A stretch of 59,631 nt of DNA from Kalymmatonema gypsitolerans NIES-4073 (GTDB taxonomy: Bacteria > Cyanobacteriota > Cyanobacteriia > Cyanobacteriales > Nostocaceae). How positions within the stretch are numbered: position 1 is the stretch's first letter; every line of letters begins with the position of its first letter. Of the stretch, positions 42,342 to 51,493 are shown one piece after another. The stretch spans positions 1-59,631 of the forward strand of contig NZ_AP018266.1 of the NCBI RefSeq assembly GCF_002368435.1. Reading direction: 5' to 3'. Under the pieces are notes generated by a model. That model searched no databases. It was given only the letters and a program-made list of their open reading frames with translations, and was not told where the DNA came from. The translations under genes and the position numbers were made by a program.

Positions 42342-45290
42342 CTAAGCAGCATCAATTTGTAACCGTTCGTTCATATCAAGTCGGAAGATACCGTAAGGAT
42401 TAACATGTACCCAAATTAACGGTGATAACGCCCGCAAATCCTCTTTTTTCATCCGCTTCATCCAAACTGCCTCTGCCAAAACCCTTTGAAGCATCAGGGT
42501 ATTGATGTAAACAAGACTTATTTGCAGCAGATGCAGACACAACACCGATAATTCCTGCTCATCCAAACGGTTGGTAGCAATCTCACTGTTCTTTCCGTAG
42601 AAGATAAAACCATTAGCACTATTCCAATTCTCCACCACATTCAGCCCTTCATTAATTTCACGTCGTACAGCATCGTTATGCAGGTAGTGACACAAGAAGA
42701 TAGTTTTGACCGCTCTGCCTAGCTCAGAAAGTGCCTTTTGCGTTGGATGTTGAGGAGAGGAACGATTAAAGCGTTTTAAAATCGTATCGGCTTCCGCCGT
42801 TCCTAACCGTAGCGCAGTAGCATATTTAACCATCTGGTCATACTGCTGGCGAATTAATTCCCAATCAATCGCCTTGGCAAGTACAAGTTGCAAGTTGGGA
42901 AAATCTTGTCTCTGCCCGACAGTCGGCAGAGATAACTTTTGGGAGCCGATGCGCTTGATGCGAGGCATCAACTCAAAGCCAAGTAAACGGCAGAAACCAA
43001 AAGCAATCTCGCTTTGCCCGTGCGTGTCCACATAGTTTTTCTTTACCTTCATGTCAGTGCAATGACGTAGCAATCCCTCAATCATTGCCGCCACCTCACT
43101 AGAAGAACAGGTCTTGAGTTGGGAGTAAATGCAGGCAGATTTTTTCTCAACATGCCAGTAAATCATCACACCCCGACCTCCGTAGCGGATGTGCCACTCA
43201 GTTATAAGGTTTTGATCCCAAGAGCCAAACTTTTTGGAATCACTAGCACATGCTGTAGTACCTTCTCCCCAAATGGCAACCTGACGAGCGTCAAAGGTAG
43301 CATTCACAACAGATGCAATAGCATTACGTAGATGTTCTCGGTGGATATAATGCTTTTTGACATAACGCAGGTCATACTCTAAGTCGCCGTTGATTCCCCC
43401 ACTCATCCGCTTGAGTCCCGTATTGCTACCCAGACCGTACAAACACAATAAAAGCCGTCGTTGCAAGGTTTCTCGGTCAAGGTTAGAGCGTACACCAGTG
43501 TTCTTGAAATGATTGGTGAAACCAATCCGCAAGTCGGTTTCTTTCAACATATCCAGCAAGCTGGTCAGGGGCCAACGCCCTTCAACCTCACGTTTTAGCT
43601 CAACTATATTGAGTGGTTCTGGTTGTGCTTCCAATGGAGAGACACTAATCCAGCCATTATCCTTCTTGAGAATTTTCACTTTGGTATTGCTGGACATCCC
43701 TTTATCCAGCATTGTTAAAGCGGAGGTCATTTCCTGTTGGAGTTGACTGATAAAGGAATTAACATCCAAGGGTTGCCCTAAAGCCTTGTAGTAAGTTTCC
43801 CGATATATTTCAAAGTCTTGAGGCAAGTCGAATTCAGGGTTACAGTACCGTTTAGCCCCAATTACCCAAATTTCTTTGGAGCGTAGTTTATCCCGTAGTG
43901 CCTGTAATACGCAGATTTCGTAGTTAGCACGATTAACCCTTTCTTGTCCATCTTTATCCATTTCCTGTAGCAAGTCACGCCAGCCACTTTTTAGGACACC
44001 TTCAATAAATAACTCCTCCCCAATAGCGTAATATCGCTGATTGCTGCCTTGGTATCTTTTGAGCAATTCCAAAGCAGAAATTACCGGGCGGTGGATGTCA
44101 TTGTTCGAGCAAAACTCTAATGTAGAGAGCAATTGAGGTACCATGCGTCGATAATGATGCAGATATGATGAGCGCATCACAGTATAGACTTTCTCCTCAT
44201 ATGTAGGACTGTTGGACTTGTATTCTTTGACTACTGCAAGCAGTGTCTTGGGGCTAACTACGGGGTAGACGACATCTTTAACAGGATCTTCAGGATGTTC
44301 CAGTGAAGCTTGAGCAATTTCAAATAACAAGCGAGGCTTGCCATCCACACGTTTAAACTCTTCAATCAGTTGTTTATCCACCCGCCGTTCGGCATTAACA
44401 TGGATGCGGTGTATAATTTGAACGAGCAACTCTACTAAACTATCGGTAATCTCCTGGCTGCGTTGCCAACAGAAAGCTGCCACCAGTGTATAGCGAATGT
44501 GAGCAGGATGACGACGCAGTTCGCGGGGCGTCTCTGCACTTGCCCGCCGACGATAGTGAGCAATAATTTTGAGCGGAACCCCGAAAAATATTTGGGTTGG
44601 TAGTCCTAATTCCCTCAGGCATTGGAGTTTGGAGACTTCAAAAAAGATACTTTTGAGGCTGGTTCGACCGGGATCTGTCTTGAGGAAATTGAAGACTGAC
44701 TGTTTAAATTGGTTCTGGTCATCATCCAGGGCATCTTGAGTATTGAGAAGGACATCCATTTTGGTCAATGTACCCGATTCAATTTGGTTGAAGATGCCAG
44801 CACAGAATTTTTTTTCAGTAGTGACGATCGCAGACCGAATCACCCGTTCAACCCCTTCGGGTATTGGTGGTTCTAGCTTCAACTCCCGTAAGCGTTGATA
44901 CACTGCTGCTTCCAGATAGGAGGCTTGACGGTCGTATGCCAAAACAAACTCGCACAACCAAGCAATAAGTTCCTTTTTGTCTTGTGGGTTGAATTCCCGA
45001 AAACCAAAGAATGAACGTATTTCAGCCCGATGCCGTTCAACACTACGTCCCAAAAACGAGTACTCTCCATATTGTTTGGGTGACACTTCAAGGAGTCTAG
45101 CAATATAGGAGATAACCTGCTTAGGGACTTCCTGCTTGGCGCGTGGAAATTTTGCTTCCATCTGAAAGAATTTTAGCAGCACAGCAAAGCCCAGGCGATT
45201 TTCCTCACTTTTATTTTCTAGCAGCGCCATTTCGGATGGCAGGAGCGTAAAATTTTCTACAAGTTCTTCTGCATCCCATTGACGTTTCAT
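42342..45290 (-). CDS. tnpA: Tn3-family transposase TnpA (transposon A)
   Basis: 982 aa, the usual size. DDE candidates are Asp in [14 protein letters not shown], Asp in [13 protein letters not shown] and Glu in [13 protein letters not shown], all in family-typical context. The N-terminal half binds the terminal repeats. GAGGAGTGA lies 8 bases before the ATG. It catalyses replicative transposition and cointegrate formation. Transcribed away from the resolvase gene. Confidence 0.95.
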   Translation of the reverse strand: MKRQWDAEELVENFTLLPSEMALLENKSEENRLGFAVLLKFFQMEAKFPRAKQEVPKQVISYIARLLEVSPKQYGEYSFLGRSVERHRAEIRSFFGFREFNPQDKKELIAWLCEFVLAYDRQASYLEAAVYQRLRELKLEPPIPEGVERVIRSAIVTTEKKFCAGIFNQIESGTLTKMDVLLNTQDALDDDQNQFKQSVFNFLKTDPGRTSLKSIFFEVSKLQCLRELGLPTQIFFGVPLKIIAHYRRRASAETPRELRRHPAHIRYTLVAAFCWQRSQEITDSLVELLVQIIHRIHVNAERRVDKQLIEEFKRVDGKPRLLFEIAQASLEHPEDPVKDVVYPVVSPKTLLAVVKEYKSNSPTYEEKVYTVMRSSYLHHYRRMVPQLLSTLEFCSNNDIHRPVISALELLKRYQGSNQRYYAIGEELFIEGVLKSGWRDLLQEMDKDGQERVNRANYEICVLQALRDKLRSKEIWVIGAKRYCNPEFDLPQDFEIYRETYYKALGQPLDVNSFISQLQQEMTSALTMLDKGMSSNTKVKILKKDNGWISVSPLEAQPEPLNIVELKREVEGRWPLTSLLDMLKETDLRIGFTNHFKNTGVRSNLDRETLQRRLLLCLYGLGSNTGLKRMSGGINGDLEYDLRYVKKHYIHREHLRNAIASVVNATFDARQVAIWGEGTTACASDSKKFGSWDQNLITEWHIRYGGRGVMIYWHVEKKSACIYSQLKTCSSSEVAAMIEGLLRHCTDMKVKKNYVDTHGQSEIAFGFCRLLGFELMPRIKRIGSQKLSLPTVGQRQDFPNLQLVLAKAIDWELIRQQYDQMVKYATALRLGTAEADTILKRFNRSSPQHPTQKALSELGRAVKTIFLCHYLHNDAVRREINEGLNVVENWNSANGFIFYGKNSEIATNRLDEQELSVLCLHLLQISLVYINTLMLQRVLAEAVWMKRMKKEDLRALSPLIWVHVNPYGIFRLDMNERLQIDAA

Positions 45291-45429
45291 AGCAAGTCAC
45301 TCCTCACCTTGGTCACAAGGATACAAAAGTTTATTAAATTATCGTATCAGCTAAAGTGTAGGCTATTTGGTACAATAAATCAGAACGGTGCAGTACGGGT
45401 TTGAAACCGACAAAATTCGGAGGGTTTAA
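45291..45429. promoter_or_regulatory. Divergent promoter and probable res site of transposon A
   Basis: 139 bp between tnpA and the resolvase gene. It is AT-rich with imperfect repeats (GGTACAATAAATCAGAACGG and GGTGCAGTACGG). In Tn3 elements with divergent genes the three-subsite res lies here, and resolvase represses both promoters. Subsite limits are not certain. Confidence 0.5.
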
Positions 45430-46044
45430 TTGGTACAAAGAGTTGCCATTTATTGCCGGGTTTCCACAACTGACCAGTCCTGTAAGCGGCAAGAACGGGA
45501 CTTGCTAGAGTATGCAGCTATTTCAGGATATCAGGTGATTGGAGTTTGGTTTGAAACAGTTTCTGGGACTAAACATGACCGCACTGAACGCAAAAAAGTT
45601 ATGGCGTTAGCTCAAAGCCATAGCATTGATGCCATCTTGGTTACAGAGATGACTCGGTGGGGACGTAGCACCATTGACCTAATTGAAACATTGCAGGATC
45701 TCCATAGTTGGCATGTTTCCTTAATTGCCCAAACTGGATTGCAATTTGATTTGAATACACCGCAAGGCAGGTTAATTGCCCACCTAATGGCATCTTTGGC
45801 TGAGTTTGAACGGGATTTGGTGCGAGAAAGGGTACGTTCGGGGGTGGCGGCGGCTAAAGCGCAGGGTCAAAAGTTTGGCAGGCAACCAGGACAACGGGTC
45901 AAAGCAGATAAATTGGGTCCCAAAGTTTTGCACATGGTCAGTGAGGGGTATTCTTACCGAAAAATTGCCGAAAAACTCAACCTGAGCAAGACAACGGTCA
46001 ATGATATTGTCAAACGCCACAGGCAGTCAGGCAATCATGACTGA
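45430..46044 (+). CDS. tnpR: Serine resolvase/invertase family recombinase (TnpR)
   Basis: 204 aa from a TTG start (GGAGGG upstream). The N-terminal catalytic domain has the nucleophile Ser in YCRVSTTDQ, plus the EMTRWGRSTIDL helix and FERDLVRERVRSG. The C-terminal Hin-like helix-turn-helix is YSYRKIAEKLNLSKTTVNDI. It resolves cointegrates at res. Confidence 0.93.
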   Translation: MVQRVAIYCRVSTTDQSCKRQERDLLEYAAISGYQVIGVWFETVSGTKHDRTERKKVMALAQSHSIDAILVTEMTRWGRSTIDLIETLQDLHSWHVSLIAQTGLQFDLNTPQGRLIAHLMASLAEFERDLVRERVRSGVAAAKAQGQKFGRQPGQRVKADKLGPKVLHMVSEGYSYRKIAEKLNLSKTTVNDIVKRHRQSGNHD

Positions 46045-46130
46045 AAACAGATTTTTTTAATGAAATCTAATTGGAGCAAAAGTTTCAGCCGTCGCGTGGC
46101 GGTAAATTGTCTCTTCGCTACTTTTACCCC

Positions 46131-46732
46131 TAATCATGCGCTGACTCCTGTGATTGTTTTCTGAATACCTCGCAACAATTACGTTACGTCCTACCCGAAT
46201 CAAAGGACTTCAGCCGCTCGTCTGGCTTACCTGGGTTTCGACCGTTCCCAAGACCTTTAATTCGTTTTTATTCGTTCCCCAGATGAGATTGTTTGTACCG
46301 TTAGGTGTAACCAATTCAACCGTCAGAATCCCTTACTCTTGCCACTCGCGTTGGTAACGTTGGCGGGATTTTGTCTCTGACGAGGTCAAGGTTTTGATGT
46401 TATGCCTTGCTTCCCAATAGGTTGCTTTTCTAGGTTCTGTTTCACCGTGGGTACTCCCTGTTAGCACCAGTGTCAGCCCATAACGACCGTCTGTTTGTGC
46501 CCTGTTCCCCGCTTTAGCCTCCGAAATTCCGAGTTCGGTCACTAGGGGCAGATAAGGAGTCACCTCTGAGTTGGAGGGGGAGGGCTTGCACCTCCATCCT
46601 GTCTGGAGTTCAACCCTTCGGGTTCGCAGTCGCTTACGGAGGGAGACCCTCCTGCAGCGCTGTCTCACCATTTCTGGTTGGATTACCTATTTACGGGCTG
46701 GTTACCGAGATTCAGTAATCAACGAATCGCAC
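46131..46732 (-). ncRNA. 5' ribozyme part of the group II intron (domains I-IV start)
   Basis: The minus strand starts GTGCGATTCG. It then holds CGCTGCAGGAGGGTCTCCCT and GGAGGTGCAAGCCCTCCCCC-type stems of domain I. It ends with AGGAGTCAGCGCATGATTA, the original RT ribosome site and start. No protein gene is called in 46136-46920. The open frame at 46333-46671 is an accident of the ribozyme sequence. Confidence 0.7.
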
Positions 46733-46932
46733 ACCAACCTTGGGTCATAAGTTGGTAATTATTTCAAACTGGATAATTAGTAATTATGTACTAAACACCT
46801 AGTGAGACGATACTTTGAAGTTATCGCCCGGAGGCAGCAGAGATATAAAAATTAAATTTCGGTTATGGGTGCTCCCGCTGTGAAGTGAGATAACCTGATT
46901 TCGTCGGCGCGGTAATTAAAGAGGAGTGACTA

Positions 46933-47331
46933 GTGAGAACCGATAATCTCAGAATTAATCAACTTTCACCCAAAACTTACGAGTGGTATCTGAAATACTT
47001 GGAAGTTTTAGATAGTTTAGACATTGAGGCATACGGTAAATTTTTAGCGCAAGATTGCTCTGTGCAGTCAAATAATAACCCTCCAATCGAAGGCAAACAG
47101 GTTGTGATGCAAGGACTTGCTGCTTACTGGAAAACCTTTGCTAGTTTAGAACACGACCTGCTGAACATTTATGGTAACGATTTATCTTTTGTCCTTGAAG
47201 CGCTAAATCATTACAAGCGCACCGATGGGCAGCTTGTAACCATTAGGGCAGTGGCTTTCACTGATCGTAATGAAGAAGGTTTGGTAACTTCTGTAAGATT
47301 CTACACAGATACCACACCCGTGTTTGCATAG
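46933..47331 (+). CDS. SnoaL/NTF2-like protein
   Basis: 132 aa from a GTG start with AGAGGAGTGA upstream. The pattern YLKYLEVLDSLDIEAYGKFL, then DCSVQSNNNPPIEGKQVVMQ, then LAAYWKTFASLEHDLLNIYG is the cone-shaped SnoaL/NTF2 fold. Members act as isomerases, cyclases or binding proteins. No catalytic residue can be named with confidence. It stands alone between the intron and the AbiE operon. Confidence 0.75.
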   Translation: MRTDNLRINQLSPKTYEWYLKYLEVLDSLDIEAYGKFLAQDCSVQSNNNPPIEGKQVVMQGLAAYWKTFASLEHDLLNIYGNDLSFVLEALNHYKRTDGQLVTIRAVAFTDRNEEGLVTSVRFYTDTTPVFA

Positions 47332-47390
47332 CATCATAAGTTCCTAAAACGATCATTTCATCACAAAATATTTGAATGGATTGAATCTTT

Positions 47391-47436
47391 GTGATAAAGT
47401 GTTAGTAAATATATATAACTATAAACACTTTGTCAC
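47391..47436 (+). promoter_or_regulatory. Inverted-repeat operator upstream of abiEi
   Basis: GTGATAAAGTGTT (47391-47403) and AACACTTTGTCAC (47424-47436) are inverted with one mismatch and a 20-bp AT-rich spacer (AAATATATATAACTATA) that looks like a -10 region. A flanking TCACAAA/TTTGTGA pair (47361, 47388) extends the symmetry. AbiEi proteins repress their own operon by binding inverted repeats in the promoter, so this is the likely operator. Confidence 0.6.
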
Positions 47437-47479
47437 ATAGCGGAAACTATAAAAGTTCCCATAAGGAATTAGAAGAAGT

Positions 47480-48076
47480 ATGACCAGAATGCAGCAGGTG
47501 CTGGATCTCTCCCGTGAAATGGGCGTTATCCGGGCTAAGGATGTAGAACAGAAAGGAATTCACCGGGAATACCTGAAGCGTCTTGAGCAACAGGGACTGC
47601 TCATTCGTTCTGCCCGTGGTGTTTACACTTTTACCGATGCTGACATTACAGAGCGTCATACGCTGGTTGAGGCGGTTCAACGAGTGCCGAATGGAATCGT
47701 TTGCCTGCTTTCCGCCCTCAGCTTCCACAACCTGACAACCCAGGTTCCCTTTGAGGTTTGGCTGACCATTCCTCAAAAAACCCGTGCGCCCAAAGAGAAT
47801 CTTCTGCCCCTGCGGATTGTGCGTATGTCAGGTCAGGCGCTGGAATCGGGCATTGAAGAGCATGAGATTGAAGGGGTGCGTGTTAGAGTTTATTCTCCTG
47901 CCAAAACCGTGGTTGATTGCTTCAAGTTTCGCAACAAAATTGGTCTTGATGTTGCCCTGGAAGCGCTGCGAGAATGTCTGCGCTCAAAACGCTGCACGGT
48001 AGACTCTCTCTGGCAGTATGCTAAGATTTGCCGGATGCAAAATGTGATGCGTCCTTATCTTGAAGCCCTTGGATGA
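47480..48076 (+). CDS. abiEi: AbiEi-family antitoxin of a type IV toxin-antitoxin system
   Basis: 198 aa. A winged helix-turn-helix N-terminus (MGVIRAKDVEQKGIHREYLK, then LEQQGLLIRSARGVYTF) is followed by the AbiEi C-terminal domain (RHTLVEAVQRVPNGIVCLLS, LSFHNLTTQVPFEVWLTIP, YSPAKTVVDCFKFRNKIG). It represses the operon and counters the nucleotidyltransferase toxin without direct binding. It is followed after 107 bp by the toxin gene. Confidence 0.9.
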   Translation: MTRMQQVLDLSREMGVIRAKDVEQKGIHREYLKRLEQQGLLIRSARGVYTFTDADITERHTLVEAVQRVPNGIVCLLSALSFHNLTTQVPFEVWLTIPQKTRAPKENLLPLRIVRMSGQALESGIEEHEIEGVRVRVYSPAKTVVDCFKFRNKIGLDVALEALRECLRSKRCTVDSLWQYAKICRMQNVMRPYLEALG

Positions 48077-48089
48077 CGCATTGTCCCCT

Positions 48090-48168
48090 GGAAATGAAGC
48101 CAGCCCTCGTTTTGTTGATCTGTGTTGGCGTCACGAGTACTCGAAGTAATAGGGCTGGCTTCATTTCC
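48090..48168 (+). promoter_or_regulatory. Long hairpin between abiEi and abiEii
   Basis: GGAAATGAAGCCAGCCCT (48090-48107) is perfectly complementary to 48151-48168, with a 43-base loop containing GAGTACTC. It lies between the antitoxin stop and the toxin start. In the mRNA it could lower toxin expression or end part of the transcripts. Confidence 0.7.
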
Positions 48169-48183
48169 TACGTGTAAGACCCC

Positions 48184-49107
48184 GTGACCCAAAAGCAACC
48201 TCGAAACATAGCAGCCTCTGTCAAAGCGCGGTTGCTCCACCTCTCGAAACAGCAAAAAGAAGACTTCAATTACCTGTTGACGCGGTATGCCGCCGATCGC
48301 CTTTTATACAGGCTGAGTCAATCGCCCTACAAACAGCAGTTCATCCTCAAGGGAGCAACTCTGTTCACGATTTGGAGTGGCGAGCCGCATCGAGCCACCA
48401 AAGATGTAGACCTGCTGGGTCATGGCAGTTATGATATCTCTTATTTGCAAAACGTCTTTCAGGAGATTTGCAGTGTTTCGTTTGCTTTGGATGGCATTAC
48501 CTTTGAGCCAGAGACTGTGACAGGAGAGAAGATAAAGGAAGATCAGGAATATGAAGGAGTCAGAATTAAACTGATCGGTCGATTGGATATTATACCCATC
48601 TCGGTTCAAATAGACATTGGGTTTGGCGATGCCGTGACACCGAGACCGCAAGAAGTTACCTTTCCTCCTATTCTGGACCTCCCTGCTCCATCGTTACTGA
48701 TCTATCCCCGTGAAACCGTCGTTGCTGAAAAGTTCCAGGCAATGGTTGCCCTTGGCATCGCAAACAGCCGCCTCAAGGATTTTTACGATGTCTGGTTTTT
48801 GTGTCAGAAATTTGAATTTGAGGGCAACATTCTTTGTGAAGCGCTCAAAAGTACTTTCTCACGACGCAGGACACCCTTACCAACAGCACTGCCCTTTGCC
48901 CTGTCAGCAGAATTCGCGTCAGATACGAACAAACAGAAACAATGGCAATCCTTTGTGCAGAGGGGACAACTGAAGACAGCAGACGTTTCATTGCCTGACA
49001 TTATTGCAGTGATAGGGGCATTTTTAATGCCTCCAAGCCTTGCGGCGGCAGCAGAACAAGGATTCCCCAAAACCTGGACGAACGCGAAACATTGGTTTTT
49101 AAGTTGA
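48184..49107 (+). CDS. abiEii: AbiEii-family nucleotidyltransferase toxin
   Basis: 307 aa from a GTG start. It has the family core FILKGATLFTIWSGEPHRAT followed by KDVDLLGHG, the DNA polymerase beta-like motif with catalytic Asp pair, then YPRETVVAEKFQAMVALGIA and NSRLKDFYDVWFL. Toxins of this family modify tRNA 3' ends and stop growth. AbiE also aborts phage infection and stabilises plasmids. The weak GTG and the upstream hairpin suggest low expression relative to the antitoxin. Confidence 0.9.
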   Translation: MTQKQPRNIAASVKARLLHLSKQQKEDFNYLLTRYAADRLLYRLSQSPYKQQFILKGATLFTIWSGEPHRATKDVDLLGHGSYDISYLQNVFQEICSVSFALDGITFEPETVTGEKIKEDQEYEGVRIKLIGRLDIIPISVQIDIGFGDAVTPRPQEVTFPPILDLPAPSLLIYPRETVVAEKFQAMVALGIANSRLKDFYDVWFLCQKFEFEGNILCEALKSTFSRRRTPLPTALPFALSAEFASDTNKQKQWQSFVQRGQLKTADVSLPDIIAVIGAFLMPPSLAAAAEQGFPKTWTNAKHWFLS

Positions 49108-49226
49108 TACTCGGCGACAGCAGCTAGCGATGGGAAAAGCTGGTTTTGATGTCTGCTGAAATAATAAGCGTTCAAACGATTAGGCTATCACTTGTACCAT
49201 TGATACAGCAGTAAGATGATACAGCA

Positions 49227-50162
49227 ATGTCCCTGTCCGAGTCCCAGTTTCAGCCACTTAAAGACAAATTCCAATGTATCGCCTTTTTAGAAGGTTCGTA
49301 TTTTCCCAGTGCCGATAACCTACGACAGGGTATCCTGGTACTGGCTGATGGCATTATATTACCTGCCTATTTGGATAAACAAGCGATCGCGCTACGCGGA
49401 ATGGGCAAATGGAAAGAAGGAGAAATCACCTGCTTTAATTGTTACCCCCACTCATCCCTCCAACCTCCGTACTATTTCCTTCACCTTAATCGCCCGTCTC
49501 CCAATTGCCCAGCAGCAACAGCCCATGTGTCTGGAGTGGTGCGGCAGGTTGACGAGGACTCTTACCTAGTGCTCGTTCATCGCAACGAAAAACCACCAAG
49601 TGGGCAAGAAAAAAGCCCCCGCTGGAAGGCGTTTCCAGTGCGTGTTTACCACAGCAAGGTTAATCCAAGCTGGCTCAATCACTTTTGTTATTTTGAGTGC
49701 CGCTTTCAACAAGGAAGGTTGGAAGCAATACAGGCTGAAGTGATTAGACAGCCGCTCAAGCCTAAGTCAAAGAAACAACACTTTGCGCCAGCCCCCGTTG
49801 GCGTTGCTAGTAATGTAGTACAAAGCACCGTACAAAAGAAAACAACCATGAACAGCGCTACCAGGCTAGAAGTCACAATCAAAATGAATCAAATTCCTAA
49901 ACCTGAAGCAACAAAGGACGGAACGCACTTTTTTAAAGTTCAGTATGACGAGCGGGTCATCAGTTTCAGTGCCAAGCAAAAGACCTGGCAGAAAATCGTG
50001 AAATCTGCCGAATCAATGGATTACTTCATCATTGCGGTCAGCGGTGGAATGGGACCAAACACAGATGAGGGATTTGAATTGCTCAACGCTTCTGCCCAAT
50101 GCTTTCAGGGGAAACCACCAAAAGAATCTAAAGAAGCTACACAGACCAGTGTTGAATCCTGA
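49227..50162 (+). CDS. Conserved hypothetical plasmid protein, 311 aa
   Basis: Two parts. Residues 1-175 are beta-rich (KFQCIAFLEGSYFPSADNLR, then GILVLADGIILPAYLDKQAI), looking like an OB-type or other barrel fold. After a basic linker, residues about 212-300 read RLEVTIKMNQIPKPEATKDG, then FFKVQYDERVISFSAKQKTW, a module I associate with cyanobacterial plasmid proteins sometimes labelled FinO-like. That label is weak. Possibly a nucleic-acid-binding protein. HIP1 octamer inside. Confidence 0.6.
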   Translation: MSLSESQFQPLKDKFQCIAFLEGSYFPSADNLRQGILVLADGIILPAYLDKQAIALRGMGKWKEGEITCFNCYPHSSLQPPYYFLHLNRPSPNCPAATAHVSGVVRQVDEDSYLVLVHRNEKPPSGQEKSPRWKAFPVRVYHSKVNPSWLNHFCYFECRFQQGRLEAIQAEVIRQPLKPKSKKQHFAPAPVGVASNVVQSTVQKKTTMNSATRLEVTIKMNQIPKPEATKDGTHFFKVQYDERVISFSAKQKTWQKIVKSAESMDYFIIAVSGGMGPNTDEGFELLNASAQCFQGKPPKESKEATQTSVES

Positions 50163-50788
50163 TAAAGGGGAATTTTCCCGAAACTGAATGACTGCAACGT
50201 GTTGTTAATTTACCTATTCGGCGAGATTATACGCCGTCATTGCTGAAATTCCATCAATTCCGATTTTTCTCTAGAAAAAGATACGTGGGAAAAATTGACA
50301 GCCTACGCGTGCGAGTAGCATTGGAACCAAAACGTACGCTAACGACTGATTCCTGTGATAACGATAAAATTTCTACCTTCTTCAATGCCTCATTCTCACC
50401 GGAAATTCAGGCTTTGAGCGTATTATTCCTGTGATAAAGATTCTTATCACAGGAATAGACCTAATTTAGGGCGACGGCTCAAACTCAATTACAGTAGGCA
50501 TCTTGGGCTTAACGTACATTCCTGTTCCATTGCTACGAAAGGGCGGCCTACTACTCTCCCTATTTTGAGCCAGTTGAGCGAAGCGATCTGACTGAGCGCT
50601 GCGCGTGTTCGCTACCCGCAGAACGACTCACTTTCAACAGCGCTCGGTCAGCAACTGGCATTATATATACCAATACTTCTCCTTCTTAATGACTGCTAGA
50701 AAACGAGCGCGTTCAAGCGCTACTATCACCCATTACTGCCTGCTTTAAAACTTCTGCGATAATAAAGTGTTGTTATCCGCTTTTTGCA
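50163..50788. other. Intergenic region upstream of the plasmid recombinase
   Basis: 626 bp without a trustworthy gene. It contains the 13-6-13 inverted repeat (50425-50456) and a further direct copy of the arm at 50349-50361. A second stem-loop has arms CTGACTGAGCGCTG (50588-50601) and 50638-50651 (one mismatch). It may include the resolution site or part of the origin. Confidence 0.5.
50425..50456. other. Candidate core site for the tyrosine recombinase
   Basis: ATTCCTGTGATAA, six bases (AGATTC), then TTATCACAGGAAT. Perfect 13-bp arms around a 6-bp centre is the layout of XerCD/dif-type and Cre-like core sites. The arm also occurs directly at 50349-50361 as an accessory-like copy. It lies 330 bp upstream of a tyrosine recombinase gene. 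A simple terminator is less likely because no T-run follows. Confidence 0.5.
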
Positions 50789-51493
50789 GTGAAAGTTGAC
50801 CGCCACGGGAAAGCCAAGGTTCTGACCCAGGAAGAAATCCAGCGCCTTTTCTCCGAGGGGCTGTTGACACTACGTGACCGAACTTTGTGCGCGGTCATGC
50901 TTTATACGGCTTGCCGTGTCAGAGAAGCCGTTACCCTGAGTATTAGGGATGTCTATGACAGCAAAAGACGGGTCAGACCTGAGTTGATCATCCGCAAGGG
51001 CAACACCAAAGGTAAACTTGACACCCGTACCATCCCGGTGATGGACGACCTGCGGCGATACCTGGAAGTTTATAAACCTAAACCTTCAGAGGACGGTTAC
51101 CTGTTTCCAGGTAACTGGGGACGGGGGCATTTGCATGAGGAATATGCCGCCCTTATCTTTCGCAGAGGCTGTCAGCGTGCGGACATCGAAGGGGCATCTA
51201 CCCACAGCTGCCGACGAACGGCATTGACCATCATGCACCGGAACAATGTACCACTGCGGGTGATCCAAGAAATTAGTGGGCATCGCAATTTGGAGCAGTT
51301 GCAGCGATATTTGGAAGTGGAGCAAGAGCAGGTGCGGGGGGCGATCGCCATGTTAAGCATGATCTCGCCCGTGCCAACGGAATTGATCGCGGAAGAAACC
51401 TGGAACGCGGCACACCAGCGAAAACTACCCAAATTACCCAAAAAGATCGGGAAACAGATATATACCGATCCAACCCAATCCCCGCCGTTTTAG
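50789..51493 (+). CDS. Plasmid tyrosine recombinase (XerC-like catalytic domain)
   Basis: 234 aa from a GTG start. It has only the catalytic domain: Arg in YTACRVREAVTL, Lys region RKGNTKGKLDTRT, HxxR in STHSCRRTAL, His in ISGHRNLEQLQ and Tyr in RYLEV. Its end overlaps the replication gene tail-to-tail by 60 bases. Likely role: plasmid multimer resolution. It differs clearly from the short recombinase at 30290. Confidence 0.82.
   Translation: MKVDRHGKAKVLTQEEIQRLFSEGLLTLRDRTLCAVMLYTACRVREAVTLSIRDVYDSKRRVRPELIIRKGNTKGKLDTRTIPVMDDLRRYLEVYKPKPSEDGYLFPGNWGRGHLHEEYAALIFRRGCQRADIEGASTHSCRRTALTIMHRNNVPLRVIQEISGHRNLEQLQRYLEVEQEQVRGAIAMLSMISPVPTELIAEETWNAAHQRKLPKLPKKIGKQIYTDPTQSPPF

Larger units (their letters stand above)
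42253..46130. mobile_element. Tn3-family transposon A (tnpA plus serine resolvase)
   Basis: 48-bp terminal inverted repeats begin GGGGTAAAAGTAGCGAAGAG (42253-42300, and inverted 46083-46130; two mismatches). TAATC is duplicated at 42248-42252 and 46131-46135, the 5-bp TSD of Tn3. The GGGG start is also typical. 3878 bp, with divergent tnpA and resolvase genes and no passenger gene. Confidence 0.95.
40664..46732 (-). mobile_element. Group II intron split by a Tn3-family transposon
   Basis: Reading on the minus strand, the 5' end is GTGCGATTCG at 46732. The ribozyme leader runs to 46131, and the RT gene is at 42252-40743. Domain V is at 40734-40701 and domain VI ends near 40664. Without the Tn3 element and one TSD copy the intron is about 2.19 kb, normal for an ORF-bearing group II intron. 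The 5' exon ends in a small stem, ACCAACTT with AAGGTTGGT. Confidence 0.82.

Noticed and set aside
46333-46671. A 112-codon minus-strand frame in front of the reverse transcriptase
   Set aside because: It lies inside the structured 5' part of the group II intron, whose stems explain the sequence.
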